Shown piece by piece: positions 35,791 to 44,594 of a DNA stretch of 64,000 nucleotides (within the stretch, counting starts at the first letter, position 1; each line of letters starts with the position of its first letter). The notes beneath the pieces are model-generated. The model had not been told where the DNA came from and did not search any database. It saw only the letters and a program-made list of their open reading frames with translations. A program made the translations under genes and the position numbers. The stretch is from Gillisella vitis. Its GTDB lineage: Bacteria; Pseudomonadota; Alphaproteobacteria; Rhizobiales; Rhizobiaceae. The DNA is taken from the NCBI RefSeq assembly GCF_001541345.2, contig NZ_LMVL02000002.1:1054001-1118000 (forward strand), read 5' to 3'.

Positions 35791-36216
35791 ATGAGCGAGG
35801 ACAGCATCGACAGCCGTGAAAAGCCCGCAGCAGCGCGCAGCGAGGCCGAGTGGCGCGAACAATTGACGCCGGATCAGTATCGAATCCTGCGCGAACATGG
35901 CACAGAACGGGCCTTTACCGGTCCTTACTGGGATAATTTCGAGCCGGGCCTTTACCGCTGTGCCGGGTGCGACACGCCGTTGTTTTACTCCGATACCAAA
36001 TTCGATGCCGGTTGCGGCTGGCCGAGCTATTTCGAGCCGGTCACGCCGGACGCCGTCACCGAACATCGCGATACGGCTTATGGCATGGTGCGCACCGAAA
36101 TCCGCTGCGCCACCTGTGGTGGCCATCTCGGCCACGTGTTTCCCGATGGCCCCAAGCCGACCGGCCTGCGCTATTGCATCAATGGTCATTCGATGGTGTT
36201 CGAGCAAAAGCCCTGA
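35791..36216 (+). CDS. msrB: Peptide-methionine (R)-S-oxide reductase
   Basis: A 141-residue cytoplasmic MsrB, which reduces methionine-R-sulfoxide in proteins using thioredoxin. Two CxxC pairs (CAGC and CATC) bind zinc, the central [19 protein letters not shown] is the substrate-binding region, and the catalytic Cys sits in [13 protein letters not shown] near the end. A GAGGAGG stretch precedes the ATG. It helps repair oxidative damage, together with sodB elsewhere in the window. Confidence 0.95.
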   Translation: MSEDSIDSREKPAAARSEAEWREQLTPDQYRILREHGTERAFTGPYWDNFEPGLYRCAGCDTPLFYSDTKFDAGCGWPSYFEPVTPDAVTEHRDTAYGMVRTEIRCATCGGHLGHVFPDGPKPTGLRYCINGHSMVFEQKP

Positions 36217-36537
36217 CAGTCCGTCGCGACATGCGTTTGATGTCGCATAGGTGCATTGCCGTCGGGCAAAAGTGGCTTCCCCGAAATGCCCATGTTTGAC
36301 CGCGCCGCGTATCAACAGGATGCGCGGCGCGTGGGCATATTGAACTTGTTTCTATAAAAACCCCCTGAATTAGCTGGGACAAACTCACGGCGGCGTGGAA
36401 AATAATCCTGAATACGCTTGTGGATTTCAATAAAAATAATAATGAAAACAAAGGATAGAGTTTTGGCGGCGTGAAAGTACGTTCACAGGGATTGCGAATA
36501 TTGATATGAATAAAATCCTATAAAGGGAGACGTTATC
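36217..36537. other. Gene-free region before the HTH gene (about 320 bp)
   Basis: The region becomes AT-rich from about 36,350 and leads to the HTH gene's AGGGAG ribosome binding site; probably its promoter. A short GC-rich hairpin-like stretch (CGCGCCGCG...CGCGGCGCG, 36,300-36,330) lies near its start and could terminate msrB, though no T-run follows immediately. Confidence 0.4.
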
Positions 36538-36903
36538 ATGTCAGCAATGCCGCTTGAACATCCTGTCCCGGTCAAAGCCTCCAGCCGGGTTCTGTGCCAT
36601 TCCGTTGCCAGGGTGACGGAAGAAATATTTGTAGTTTTTCAGAGCCCGGCTCTCATGCATGCCGGACGCCGCCGTCAGCGCTGCCAGATCCGCCAGATCG
36701 CCATGTATCTCTGCCATGTTGTGCTCAGCCTGCCACAACAGGAAATCGCCCGCGCTTTCGGCTATGACCGGAGCACGGTATCCCATGCCTGCCATGTCAT
36801 TGAGGACCGGCGCGAAAATGCGGCCCTCGACCAGTTTCTCGGCGTTCTTGAACGTGTCGTCGCAGTGCTGTCGACGGTGGCCAGGGATGGGCGCGATGCG
36901 TAA
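36538..36903 (+). CDS. DnaA domain IV-like helix-turn-helix protein
   Basis: A 121-residue protein whose centre, RQIAMYLCHVVLSLPQQEIARAFGYDRSTVSHACHVIEDRRE (about 55-97), is closely related to the DNA-binding domain IV of DnaA but without the ATPase domains. It would be a DNA-binding regulator rather than an initiator. The AGGGAG site precedes the ATG. It overlaps the next gene by 8 bases, so the two are co-translated. Such stand-alone proteins are widespread in Rhizobiales. Confidence 0.78.
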   Translation: MSAMPLEHPVPVKASSRVLCHSVARVTEEIFVVFQSPALMHAGRRRQRCQIRQIAMYLCHVVLSLPQQEIARAFGYDRSTVSHACHVIEDRRENAALDQFLGVLERVVAVLSTVARDGRDA

Positions 36904-37744
36904 GCTCGAAAATCAGACATCGCAAAATCCGGCATCGGCCATCAAGCCCCTATTGCGGCTGTTGCGGCTGGCAAGCCGGGGTGTTTTGCTAGAGCCAGCC
37001 GGTCCCGGCGAAACCGCGCTGCTGCGGCCTCAGGATGGGGTGCTGCTGGGCCGCGTACCCGACGCGCTGTTGCACCAGGCGCTGGCGGACGGCCTGGTCC
37101 GGCGGAAAGACAATAGGCTGGCCGCGACCGGCGAGGCGGAAAGCTTCCTGAAGCGGGCCATGGCTGAGCGCGAGGACGAGATCTTTGCGGGCCAGCATGG
37201 GGAGAGGGCGACCGAGACCCTGGTGGAGCCGGATGGCAGCCGCTCTACCGTACGGCGCAATCTGGATGACCAGCCGTTTTCAACGGTGGCCCGGCTGCGG
37301 GACCGGACTGGCAAGCCCTATCTGCCACCGGAAGCGGTTGCCGCCGGGGAGCGCTTGGCGGCGGATTTCGAGCGTGGTCATTTGCAGCCACGGATCACCG
37401 CATCCTTTGAACCGCGCCTGGCACAAAAGCACAAAGGCGCACGGCCATCCGGGCCGGATCTGGCCGACAGCGCGCTTGCCGCGCGGCTGCGGGTTGGTGA
37501 GGCGCTGACGGCTTTGGGGCCGGATCTGTCTGGCGTCGTTCTGGATATCTGCTGCTTTGCCAAAGGGTTGGAAACCGTGGAGCGCGAGCGGCAATGGCCA
37601 GCCCGCTCGGCCAAACTGATGTTGCGCACAGCCCTAATGGCGCTGGCCCGTCACTATGCGCCACCACCGGCCCGCTCTGGATCTGGCCTTCGTCATTGGG
37701 GCGAACGCGATTATCGTCCGCCGCTCTCGGGCGTTCCGGCGTGA
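36896..37744 (+). CDS. DUF6456 protein
   Basis: A 282-residue protein of the Rhizobiales family DUF6456. The central stretch TLVEPDGSRSTVRRNLDDQPFSTVARLRDRTGKPYLPPEAVAAGERLAADFERGHLQPRITASFEPRL and the following DLADSALAARLRVGEALTALGPDLSGVVLDICCFAKGLETVERERQWPARSAKLMLRTALMALARHY are the conserved parts. The N-terminal 90 residues resemble a winged-helix fold. The ATG at 36896 overlaps the upstream HTH gene; the earlier frame is inside that gene. Likely works with that regulator; function is unknown. Confidence 0.75.
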   Translation: MRKLENQTSQNPASAIKPLLRLLRLASRGVLLEPAGPGETALLRPQDGVLLGRVPDALLHQALADGLVRRKDNRLAATGEAESFLKRAMAEREDEIFAGQHGERATETLVEPDGSRSTVRRNLDDQPFSTVARLRDRTGKPYLPPEAVAAGERLAADFERGHLQPRITASFEPRLAQKHKGARPSGPDLADSALAARLRVGEALTALGPDLSGVVLDICCFAKGLETVERERQWPARSAKLMLRTALMALARHYAPPPARSGSGLRHWGERDYRPPLSGVPA

Positions 37745-37795
37745 GGCTTCCGGTGACGGAATTTGTAACATCTCTACCGCCAAGCCGGATCGCTT

Positions 37796-37874
37796 TTCCG
37801 GCTATCTGAAGATCTTAAACACTTGAGATAGCCGGAATGTGTTCAAAGCCAGGATGCCTCAGCATCTTCAAGGC
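37796..37874. repeat. Palindromic repeat pair next to the Ser-rich gene
   Basis: A perfect 12-bp stem TTCCGGCTATCT / AGATAGCCGGAA with an 18-base loop is followed by a GGATGC-CTCA-GCATCT hairpin (37,852-37,867) that carries the same GAAGATGC core, read on the minus strand, as the elements at 28,276 and 32,081. The element ends four bases before the stop codon of the minus-strand gene. Confidence 0.6.
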
Positions 37875-37877
37875 CTA

Positions 37878-38537
37878 TTAAGCGGCTCCGCCGCCGGGCA
37901 GATCGAGTTGATTGATGAACTGATCGGCAAAGTAGCTGAGGTTGCCATCATAGTTCTTCAACTGGGACAGCAGATCTTCATCCGACATGTCGGTGTCGCT
38001 GTCATCGGTGCTGTCCGTTGACGACGATGCGGTGGCGCTATCGGTATCCTCTGTCGATGACGTGGATGTTTGCGTCGAGCTAGCGCCCGTCGAAGCGCCA
38101 GCGGACGGCACTGCGAACACTTGCGACAGGAGATCGTCTTCAACGGTGGCGGCATCCGTGCCCGATGCGCTGGCTGTGGTCGATTGCGCTTCAGTGCTTG
38201 TCGAGTCCGAAGAACCGGCGGTGACTTCTGCGTCCTTGTCTTCGTCCGAAGTGGTGTCGCCGTTGGCCGCTGTTGCCGAGGTTAGCTGAGACAGCCATGC
38301 CTCGAACGACGTGGACGGATCGGTCGATACGCTTTCGCTTGTATCGCTCTCATCCGTCTCTTCGGTGCTATCGCTACCGAAGAGCGCGTTGAGCAGTGTA
38401 TCATCGCTACTGCCGCCGCTGCTGCTGCCGCCGCCTGACAAAGAATCGAACAGACCACCGCTGCCGCTGCTGGATTTTTGCTTTGATGAACTCGATGTAT
38501 AGGTAGATTGCGATGCATTGCTGCTAGAAACTTGCAT
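37878..38537 (-). CDS. Ser/Thr/Asp-rich low-complexity protein
   Basis: A 219-residue acidic protein made mostly of Ser, Thr, Asp, Gly and Ala, with clusters such as GGGSSSGGSSDD and several short hydrophobic islands (DTLLNALFG, SFEAWLSQL, DDLLSQVFAVP, DEDLLSQLKNYDGNLSYFADQFINQLDLP). The islands share a D-x-LLxxLF-like theme, suggesting four degenerate repeats. No signal peptide or lipobox is seen. AGAGG precedes the ATG at 38537; the frame upstream is unlikely coding. Composition suggests an intrinsically disordered, possibly secreted or surface protein; no function is known. Confidence 0.65.
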   Translation of the reverse strand: MQVSSSNASQSTYTSSSSKQKSSSGSGGLFDSLSGGGSSSGGSSDDTLLNALFGSDSTEETDESDTSESVSTDPSTSFEAWLSQLTSATAANGDTTSDEDKDAEVTAGSSDSTSTEAQSTTASASGTDAATVEDDLLSQVFAVPSAGASTGASSTQTSTSSTEDTDSATASSSTDSTDDSDTDMSDEDLLSQLKNYDGNLSYFADQFINQLDLPGGGAA

Positions 38538-39310
38538 GGACCTCTCTCCGTGTGCGACCGTGCCATTCTGCGTCTGTCCTGAAACCGGGTCTGGTCGATG
38601 GCCGGTTACGCAACCACTGAAAATGCGACCGCCTGACTTTGGCCGGAGATAATGGCCGGCGCTGGCCGCATGATCGGTGAAGATATGATCAGTAAAGACT
38701 GGGCACACCTGCTGCAAAAGCCGTATCCTGGACCGGTGGCATTCCAAAATGCAGCGCAGCGGGCGTTAGCCCTGTCGCATTCATGACGGCGTCATGCCGT
38801 GCAAGTGAATAGGTATAACTTATAACCTGTTGCCTTGCGCCAAGCTGATCATTCGCATCTCTGCGTTGAGAAAATCTGCCCTGGTTTAGAGCTTTCCTTA
38901 GGAGGCGTGGAAGCCGATTTTCCATAAAATACAATCGGAAACTGTGGAAGAGAGAAGCTCTGGGTTCAATGTCACAGGACGCGATGATTCAGCGTGGGCT
39001 CCCTCTCACCCTGCCTCCGCTTTGCTTGGGAAGGGCTCTCCCTTCTGGGCTCTGGCGCGACCGGCCCTTGATACGGGCCCTGTCCGACACGTTTGAGTTC
39101 GCCATTTGTTGCCGAAGTTTAATCCTTGCACTGATTGACACTTTTCGATCCCTCTGATTATCGGTACTTAACAGCACTTATAAGTTTATCGTCGTCCAGA
39201 ACGGGATTTACATTTTTTAACGTTTTGGAAGATTTGGATAAAATCAGGTTGAGGCGTTTTGACCTGAGACAGAAATTCCAGCGGTCAGCACCGCTGAAGG
39301 AAGGATCACA
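38538..39310. other. Gene-free region (about 770 bp)
   Basis: The longest stretch without a convincing gene in the window. Small frames exist (for example minus strand 38,689-38,934) but without family features. A short GCGGTCAGCACCGC hairpin lies just before the macA-like start. Nothing else was recognised; a small RNA could be hidden here. Confidence 0.4.
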
Positions 39311-40528
39311 GTGTCGCGTAAACTGTTCGCAGTCGGTGTCATCGTCGTTCTGGTGCTTGGCGCCATTGGCTTCACTCTGTTCAAGCGTTCCGAGGCCAAT
39401 CCGACCGATGGGCTGCTGCTGGCGGCGGTCAAACGCGGCGATGTGGAAGAGACCGTGCTTGCCACCGGCATCTTCAAGCCGTCCCGGCTGGTTGCTGTCG
39501 GCGCCCAGGTGTCCGGTCGGATCACGGCCCTGCACGTAAAAGTTGGCGACACCATCAAAAAGGACAGCCTGGTGGCCGAGATCGACTCGGTCACCCAGGT
39601 CAACGACCTGCGCACGTCAAAGGCTTCGCTGGCTGATATCAAGGCCCAGAAGGAAGAGGCCGAGGCGACCCTGGTCAGCGCCGAACTGGCGCTGGTGCGC
39701 CAGCAGAATTTGAGGGCCAGCAATTCCGGCACCCAGGCGGATCTTGAAAGCGCGGTGGCCACCCGCGACAAGACAAAGGCGCAGATCGACAGCCTTCAGG
39801 CCCAGATCGTCAAGGCGGAAGTCGCCGTGGAAACCTCCGAGGCCGATCTCGGTTATACCCGCATCACCGCGCCCATGGATGGCACGGTTCTCGCCGTGGT
39901 CAACCAGCAGGGCCAGACGGTCAATGCCACGCAATCGGCACCGACAATCGTTATTCTGGGCGACCTGAACCAGATGATCGTGCGGGCTGAAATCTCGGAG
40001 GCCGATGTGGTCAATGTCAGGCCGGGGCAGGCGGTCTATTTCAACATTCTTGGCCAGCCTTCCGTTCGCAACGAAGCGGTGCTGAAATCCATCGAGCCCG
40101 CGCCGGAATCGATCACCAGCGACAGCAGCGTTTCGACCTCGTCCAGTTCGAGTTCGTCAAGCAGTTCCTCCAGCACATCGTCCTCGGCTATTTATTATAA
40201 CGGCATCCTGGACGTCGATAATTCCGATGGACGGTTTCGCACCTATATGACGGCGGAAGTGCATGTCGTGCTTGGCGCGGCGAAGAATGTGCTGACGGTG
40301 CCAGCCTCGGCGCTTGGTGCCGGTGTCAAGACCGGTAAGGCCAGCCTGCGGGTGGTGGGTGCTGACAACGCGATTGTCACCCGAGCGGTGGAAATCGGCC
40401 TGAACGACGGGGTCAATGCCGAGGTGAAATCGGGCTTGAACGAAGGCGAGAAAATCGTCATCGGCCAGGCCGATCCTTCCGCCAAATCGGCACCGGGGGG
40501 CTTTGGGCCACCGCCCGGAGGGATGTGA
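39311..40528 (+). CDS. macA: MacA-type periplasmic adaptor
   Basis: A 405-residue membrane-fusion protein anchored by one N-terminal helix (residues 5-24) and forming the periplasmic link of a MacAB-type exporter. It has the split lipoyl domain (VGAQVSGRITALHVKVGDTIKKDSLVAEID and RITAPMDGTVLAVVNQQGQTVNA), a coiled-coil hairpin (about 95-175) and beta-barrel/membrane-proximal domains. A run of about 17 serines (residues ~275-293) is inserted in the beta-barrel part. The GTG at 39311 follows AAGGA. Three bases separate it from macB. Confidence 0.85.
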   Translation: MSRKLFAVGVIVVLVLGAIGFTLFKRSEANPTDGLLLAAVKRGDVEETVLATGIFKPSRLVAVGAQVSGRITALHVKVGDTIKKDSLVAEIDSVTQVNDLRTSKASLADIKAQKEEAEATLVSAELALVRQQNLRASNSGTQADLESAVATRDKTKAQIDSLQAQIVKAEVAVETSEADLGYTRITAPMDGTVLAVVNQQGQTVNATQSAPTIVILGDLNQMIVRAEISEADVVNVRPGQAVYFNILGQPSVRNEAVLKSIEPAPESITSDSSVSTSSSSSSSSSSSSTSSSAIYYNGILDVDNSDGRFRTYMTAEVHVVLGAAKNVLTVPASALGAGVKTGKASLRVVGADNAIVTRAVEIGLNDGVNAEVKSGLNEGEKIVIGQADPSAKSAPGGFGPPPGGM

Positions 40529-40531
40529 TCC

Positions 40532-42475
40532 ATGGCCCTGCTCGAGCTGAAGAACCTCACCCGCATCTATCGCTCCGGGGAAGAGGATGTTGCGGTCCTC
40601 AAAGGCGTCAATCTCAATATCAACCGCGGCGAGATGGTCTCGATCATCGGGCCATCCGGTTCGGGAAAATCGACGCTGATGAATATCCTCGGCTTGCTCG
40701 ACCGACCGAGTGGCGGCACGTATGAGATCGATGGCAAGCGCACCGACGAACTGGACAGCGACGCGCTCTCGGCGCTCCGGCGCGAGCATTTCGGCTTCAT
40801 CTTTCAGCGCTATAACCTGCTGTCGGATCTGACGGCGCTTGGCAATGTGGAAGTGCCGGCAATCTATGCCGGAATTTCGCCCTCGGATCGACGTAGCCGG
40901 GCGACCAAAATCCTGCAAAGGCTGGGAATGGGCGAACGGCTGCGTCACCGGCCTGGGCAATTGTCCGGCGGTCAGCAGCAGCGTGTGTCCATCGCACGCG
41001 CGCTGATCAATGGCGGCGAGGTGATCCTGGCCGATGAACCGACCGGCGCGCTCGACAAGCATAGCGGCGAGGAAGTGCTGCGCATTCTCGACGAATTGCA
41101 TGCCGAGGGACGCACCATCATCATCGTCACCCACGATCCGGGCGTTGCTGCGCGCGCTGAACGGGTGATCGAGATAGCCGATGGCGAGATCATTGCCGAC
41201 CGCCGCCAGGACAAGCCGGTGCTGGTGCGTGAAAACACCCTGCCATCCACGGCCCGACCTCATCGGTTCCCGGGTCTCGACCGGCTCGGCGAAGCCTTCA
41301 TGATGGCGGTCAGGGCGCTGGCCTCGCACCGGCTGCGGACTTTCCTGACCATGCTGGGCATTATCATCGGCATCGCCTCGGTGGTGTCAGTCGTGGCGCT
41401 CGGGGCTGGCACCCAGCAGAAAGTGCTCTCCAATATCAACGGGCTTGGCACCAATACGCTCGAGATTTTCCCCGGCAAAGGATTTGGAGATACCCGTTCG
41501 GGCAAGATCACCACGCTGAAGGTCGGCGATGCCGATGCACTGGCCCGGCTCTCTTATGTCTCCGCCGTAACCCCGACCGTTTCCACCTCAGGCACGGTGC
41601 GCTATGGCGCCACCGTGGCCAATGTTTTGGTCAACGGCGTTGGTGATCAGTATTTTACCGCCAAGGGCTCCAAGCTGCTGGCCGGGCGGCTGTTCGACCA
41701 CGCAAGCGTCGTTGCCATGACCCAGGAAGCGGTGATCGACCAGAATGCCGCAAAAGCGCTGTTCGGCGACGATCCGGCCATGGCGCTTGGCCATACGGTG
41801 TTCCTGACCGATGTGCCGGTGCGGATCGTTGGCGTCATTGAGGCCCAGCAGGGCGGCTTCGGCTCGAACTCCAACTTGCAGGCCTATCTGCCCTATAGCA
41901 GTGTCCAGGCGCGGTTCCTGGGAGATCTGTCGCTGCGCAGCATCACTGTCAGGCTCGACGACAGCGTCGATAGTTCCGTGGCCGAGAGTGCCGTCACCAC
42001 CTTTCTTGCTGGCCGCCATGGCGAACAAGACTTCTTCATCCTCAACACCGACGACATCCGCAAGACCATTGTCAGCACCGCCCAGACCCTGACACTGCTG
42101 GTGGCGGCGATTGCGGTGATTTCGCTGATCGTCGGCGGTATCGGGGTGATGAATATCATGCTGGTTTCGGTGTCCGAACGGGTCAGCGAGATTGGCGTGC
42201 GTATGGCGGTGGGCGCGCGGCGTCAGGATATTCTCCAGCAATTCCTGATCGAAGCGGTATTGGTCTGCCTGATCGGCGGCGGCCTCGGCATCGGCTTTGC
42301 CTTGTCGATCGGCTTTGTCTTCAGCATGCTGGTCAAGGATTTTGAGCTGGTCTATTCCACCACATCCATGGTGGCGGCCTTCAGTTGCTCCTGCCTGATC
42401 GGCCTCATCTTCGGCTTCATGCCCGCCCGCAATGCCTCAAGGCTCGACCCGGTGGCGGCGCTGAGCAAGGACTGA
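40532..42475 (+). CDS. macB: MacB-type ABC transporter (ATPase-permease fusion)
   Basis: A 647-residue half-transporter with an N-terminal ATPase domain (Walker A IGPSGSGKST about 39-48, signature LSGGQQQRVSIARAL about 145, Walker B VILADEPTGALD, His switch VTHD) and a C-terminal MacB/FtsX domain: one helix near residue 265 (RTFLTMLGIIIGIASVVSVVALG), a large periplasmic domain and three C-terminal helices (MNIMLVSVSERVSEIGVRMAVGAR). With the upstream adaptor and an outer-membrane channel encoded elsewhere, it would export a macrolide, peptide or siderophore-like compound. Confidence 0.93.
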   Translation: MALLELKNLTRIYRSGEEDVAVLKGVNLNINRGEMVSIIGPSGSGKSTLMNILGLLDRPSGGTYEIDGKRTDELDSDALSALRREHFGFIFQRYNLLSDLTALGNVEVPAIYAGISPSDRRSRATKILQRLGMGERLRHRPGQLSGGQQQRVSIARALINGGEVILADEPTGALDKHSGEEVLRILDELHAEGRTIIIVTHDPGVAARAERVIEIADGEIIADRRQDKPVLVRENTLPSTARPHRFPGLDRLGEAFMMAVRALASHRLRTFLTMLGIIIGIASVVSVVALGAGTQQKVLSNINGLGTNTLEIFPGKGFGDTRSGKITTLKVGDADALARLSYVSAVTPTVSTSGTVRYGATVANVLVNGVGDQYFTAKGSKLLAGRLFDHASVVAMTQEAVIDQNAAKALFGDDPAMALGHTVFLTDVPVRIVGVIEAQQGGFGSNSNLQAYLPYSSVQARFLGDLSLRSITVRLDDSVDSSVAESAVTTFLAGRHGEQDFFILNTDDIRKTIVSTAQTLTLLVAAIAVISLIVGGIGVMNIMLVSVSERVSEIGVRMAVGARRQDILQQFLIEAVLVCLIGGGLGIGFALSIGFVFSMLVKDFELVYSTTSMVAAFSCSCLIGLIFGFMPARNASRLDPVAALSKD

Positions 42476-42514
42476 TAAATCGGGCCAAGGATTGGGAAGT
42501 TGGGCCAAGATTGG

Positions 42515-42545
42515 GAAGGCGGGGCAAAAGTAATGCCCCGCCTTC
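42515..42545. terminator. Hairpin between macB and the convergent hydrolase gene
   Basis: A perfect 12-bp stem GAAGGCGGGGCA / TGCCCCGCCTTC with a seven-base loop. It lacks a clean T-run, so a bidirectional terminator is likely but not certain. Just before it, a near-tandem duplication of about 19 bases (GGGCCAAGGATTGGGAAG-like, 42,482-42,519) is visible. Confidence 0.6.
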
Positions 42546-42599
42546 TTGCCGGACCGGCTGGCGGGCCGTCCTGCTACTCTTCACGCTGCTATTTTTGGT

Positions 42600-44312
42600 T
42601 CACGCCCCGGGAATGTAGGGCACGAGCAGCGTCGAGCCGTAGTCTCCACCGAAGTGGATGATATGGCGGCCCTTGTTGAGGGTTGGAATAGGCGGCAATT
42701 GCGGAAATTCCGGCCTGATCAGCAGGTCGGTTCCTGTTATCACCAGTTCCAGTGTTTCGCCCGGCTGCCAGCGGATGCCATAGGGCCAGAAGCCGATTTC
42801 GACGGGCACGATTTCTCCCGGTTTCAGCTTGGCCGGGCTATCAAAGGGCAGGAAGGGCTCGAGTTCGCTCGAGCGCTGCGGGTCCGTGGCGCGCATTGAG
42901 ACGCGCAACCGGCCATTGGGGCCGACATGGGTGCGGTCCGTCACCACGTTGCATTCCCGCACCACGCCATTCGTGTCGCGTTTCCTGACGAAGGCAAACA
43001 GGTCCATGTCGTCATGGCCGTCCGCCTCCACCCAGAGCTTCAGATTGAAGAAGCCGGTCAGTTCCGTCAGCTCGTTGACGGTGATGGAGAAGGAAACGCC
43101 TTCCTTGTCCGCGACATCGTAGGAAAGGCTGGCGGGCTCAGTCTGGCTTTCGTGAGACAGCACCGGTTTGCCATCCTTCAGCCCAAGGTGAAGCGCTTTG
43201 GTGACCTGACGCTCGAGCGGGAAGGCGGCCTCGCTGCGGTTCACGGTATCGCGGTTGCCTGGGTCCATTACGGTGAGGCGCACACGCGGTGTGGTCTCCC
43301 ACCCATTATCGATATTTTTCAAGTAACGATCGAAGAAGCGGCGCAGATCATCGACATTGTCAGGGTTGAAATAATCGGTCCATTCATGGGTATTGTTGAC
43401 TCGCAACCATTTTTCCGTCGATGAAATCGAAGACCAGCCACGAAATGTACCGCCCGTGTGCAGCAGATTGGTCCAGGAGGCCACCACATAGGCGGGAACA
43501 TCGATGTTTTCGAGCTCGGCGATCTTGGTTTTCCAATAGGTGTCGAGCAGTGGATGCGTGGCCGTCATGGCAGGAATGTCTTCCACCAGGCCGGGACCGC
43601 ACAGCCGTCCGAATATGCCTTCCGAGAAGATGAATTCCGGAATGCCGCCGCGGCAGGCGGTATCGCGGTAGATATCGGAGGCCCCCTCCCAGGGGGCAAT
43701 GGCAGCCAGATGCGGCGGACGCAGGGCAGCGACGAACCATTGCGACATCGCCAGCATGGAATTGCCGGTCAGGCCGATCTTGCCATTGGACCAGGCTTGC
43801 TCGCCGGCCCACTCGATCAGGTCGTATTCGTCTTCCGGCTCCTGCCGTCCCCAGGCGTGGATGTCGCCTTCGGAATTACCGGCACCGCGGCTGTCCGGTG
43901 CGATCACCACATAGCCATGGGCCACCCAATAGGCGGGTGTCGGGGCTTCGAACTTGTTGAGCCCATCCTCCCATGCGACGGGCACATCCATGCGCGTCGG
44001 ATGCCCGAAGAGATCGTTGTTCAACATGCCACCGCGCTTGCCGTAGGGGCTCCAGCCGATAATGGCTGGATACTGTCCCTCTTCGACAGGCCGATACAGA
44101 TCCGCCCGGATCTTCACGCCGTCGCGCAGTGTTACGGCCACATCCCGTTCCACCAGCACATCCGATTGCAGCGGCATGCCGCCTTCGCGGTGGGTGCTGC
44201 CCTTTTTGAGAATGAAACTGCGCTCATCCACCCGATAATTGGTGGAGTTCTCATTAACCACCGCTTTTCTGAAAATAACGTCGATACCGTCTAAATCTTT
44301 GGTAATATTCAT
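42600..44312 (-). CDS. CocE/NonD-family hydrolase
   Basis: A 570-residue alpha/beta-hydrolase of the CocE/NonD/PepX group (esterase, acyl-amide or peptidase activity). Landmarks are VTLRDGVKIRADLYRPVEEGQYPAIIGWSPYGKRGG, WVAHGYVVIAPDSRGAGNSEGDI, the nucleophile region GKIGLTGNSMLAMSQW (Ser in GNSM), and the C-terminal jelly-roll (VSFSITVNELTELTGFFNLKLWVEADGHDDMDLFAFVRK). GGAGG lies five bases before the ATG at 44312. No signal peptide is seen, so cytoplasmic. It is divergent from a TetR regulator; the substrate is unknown. Confidence 0.87.
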   Translation of the reverse strand: MNITKDLDGIDVIFRKAVVNENSTNYRVDERSFILKKGSTHREGGMPLQSDVLVERDVAVTLRDGVKIRADLYRPVEEGQYPAIIGWSPYGKRGGMLNNDLFGHPTRMDVPVAWEDGLNKFEAPTPAYWVAHGYVVIAPDSRGAGNSEGDIHAWGRQEPEDEYDLIEWAGEQAWSNGKIGLTGNSMLAMSQWFVAALRPPHLAAIAPWEGASDIYRDTACRGGIPEFIFSEGIFGRLCGPGLVEDIPAMTATHPLLDTYWKTKIAELENIDVPAYVVASWTNLLHTGGTFRGWSSISSTEKWLRVNNTHEWTDYFNPDNVDDLRRFFDRYLKNIDNGWETTPRVRLTVMDPGNRDTVNRSEAAFPLERQVTKALHLGLKDGKPVLSHESQTEPASLSYDVADKEGVSFSITVNELTELTGFFNLKLWVEADGHDDMDLFAFVRKRDTNGVVRECNVVTDRTHVGPNGRLRVSMRATDPQRSSELEPFLPFDSPAKLKPGEIVPVEIGFWPYGIRWQPGETLELVITGTDLLIRPEFPQLPPIPTLNKGRHIIHFGGDYGSTLLVPYIPGA

Positions 44313-44485
44313 GTTTTCCTCCATCTTGCGCTGGTCTTCCTGTTGCTGGCCCCACATTGCTGGCCCGATTTTCGGGCAATGAAAAGCCATGGCTTCAGGG
44401 ACCGGCATCCTCCCAGTGACCGCCATTTCCTGCCCTGCATCGTGCTCATCTGCTTACGACAGGAAACACCCAAACGTTACGCCGT

Positions 44486-44501
44486 TTGCATAAAAATGCA
44501 A
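44486..44501. promoter_or_regulatory. Candidate TetR operator
   Basis: TTGCAT and ATGCAA arms flank AAAA in the 280-bp region between the CocE-like gene and the divergent TetR gene. The spacing suits a TetR dimer; binding is inferred from position. Confidence 0.4.
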
Positions 44502-44594
44502 CGTATGTTTAATTTTTTTATTGGCTGTTGTCATTGACGCCCTGTTCGGTCACGGGGCAAAAGATCAACCAACGGCCTCATCGATGAAGCAGAC

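Noticed and set aside
40135..40190. Serine codon repeat as a CRISPR or microsatellite
   Set aside because: It is an in-frame tract of mixed serine codons inside a clear adaptor gene; there are no spacers or constant repeats.
42482..42519. Near-tandem 19-base repeat after macB
   Set aside because: Only two imperfect copies in a short intergenic stretch; probably local duplication next to the terminator with no further signal.
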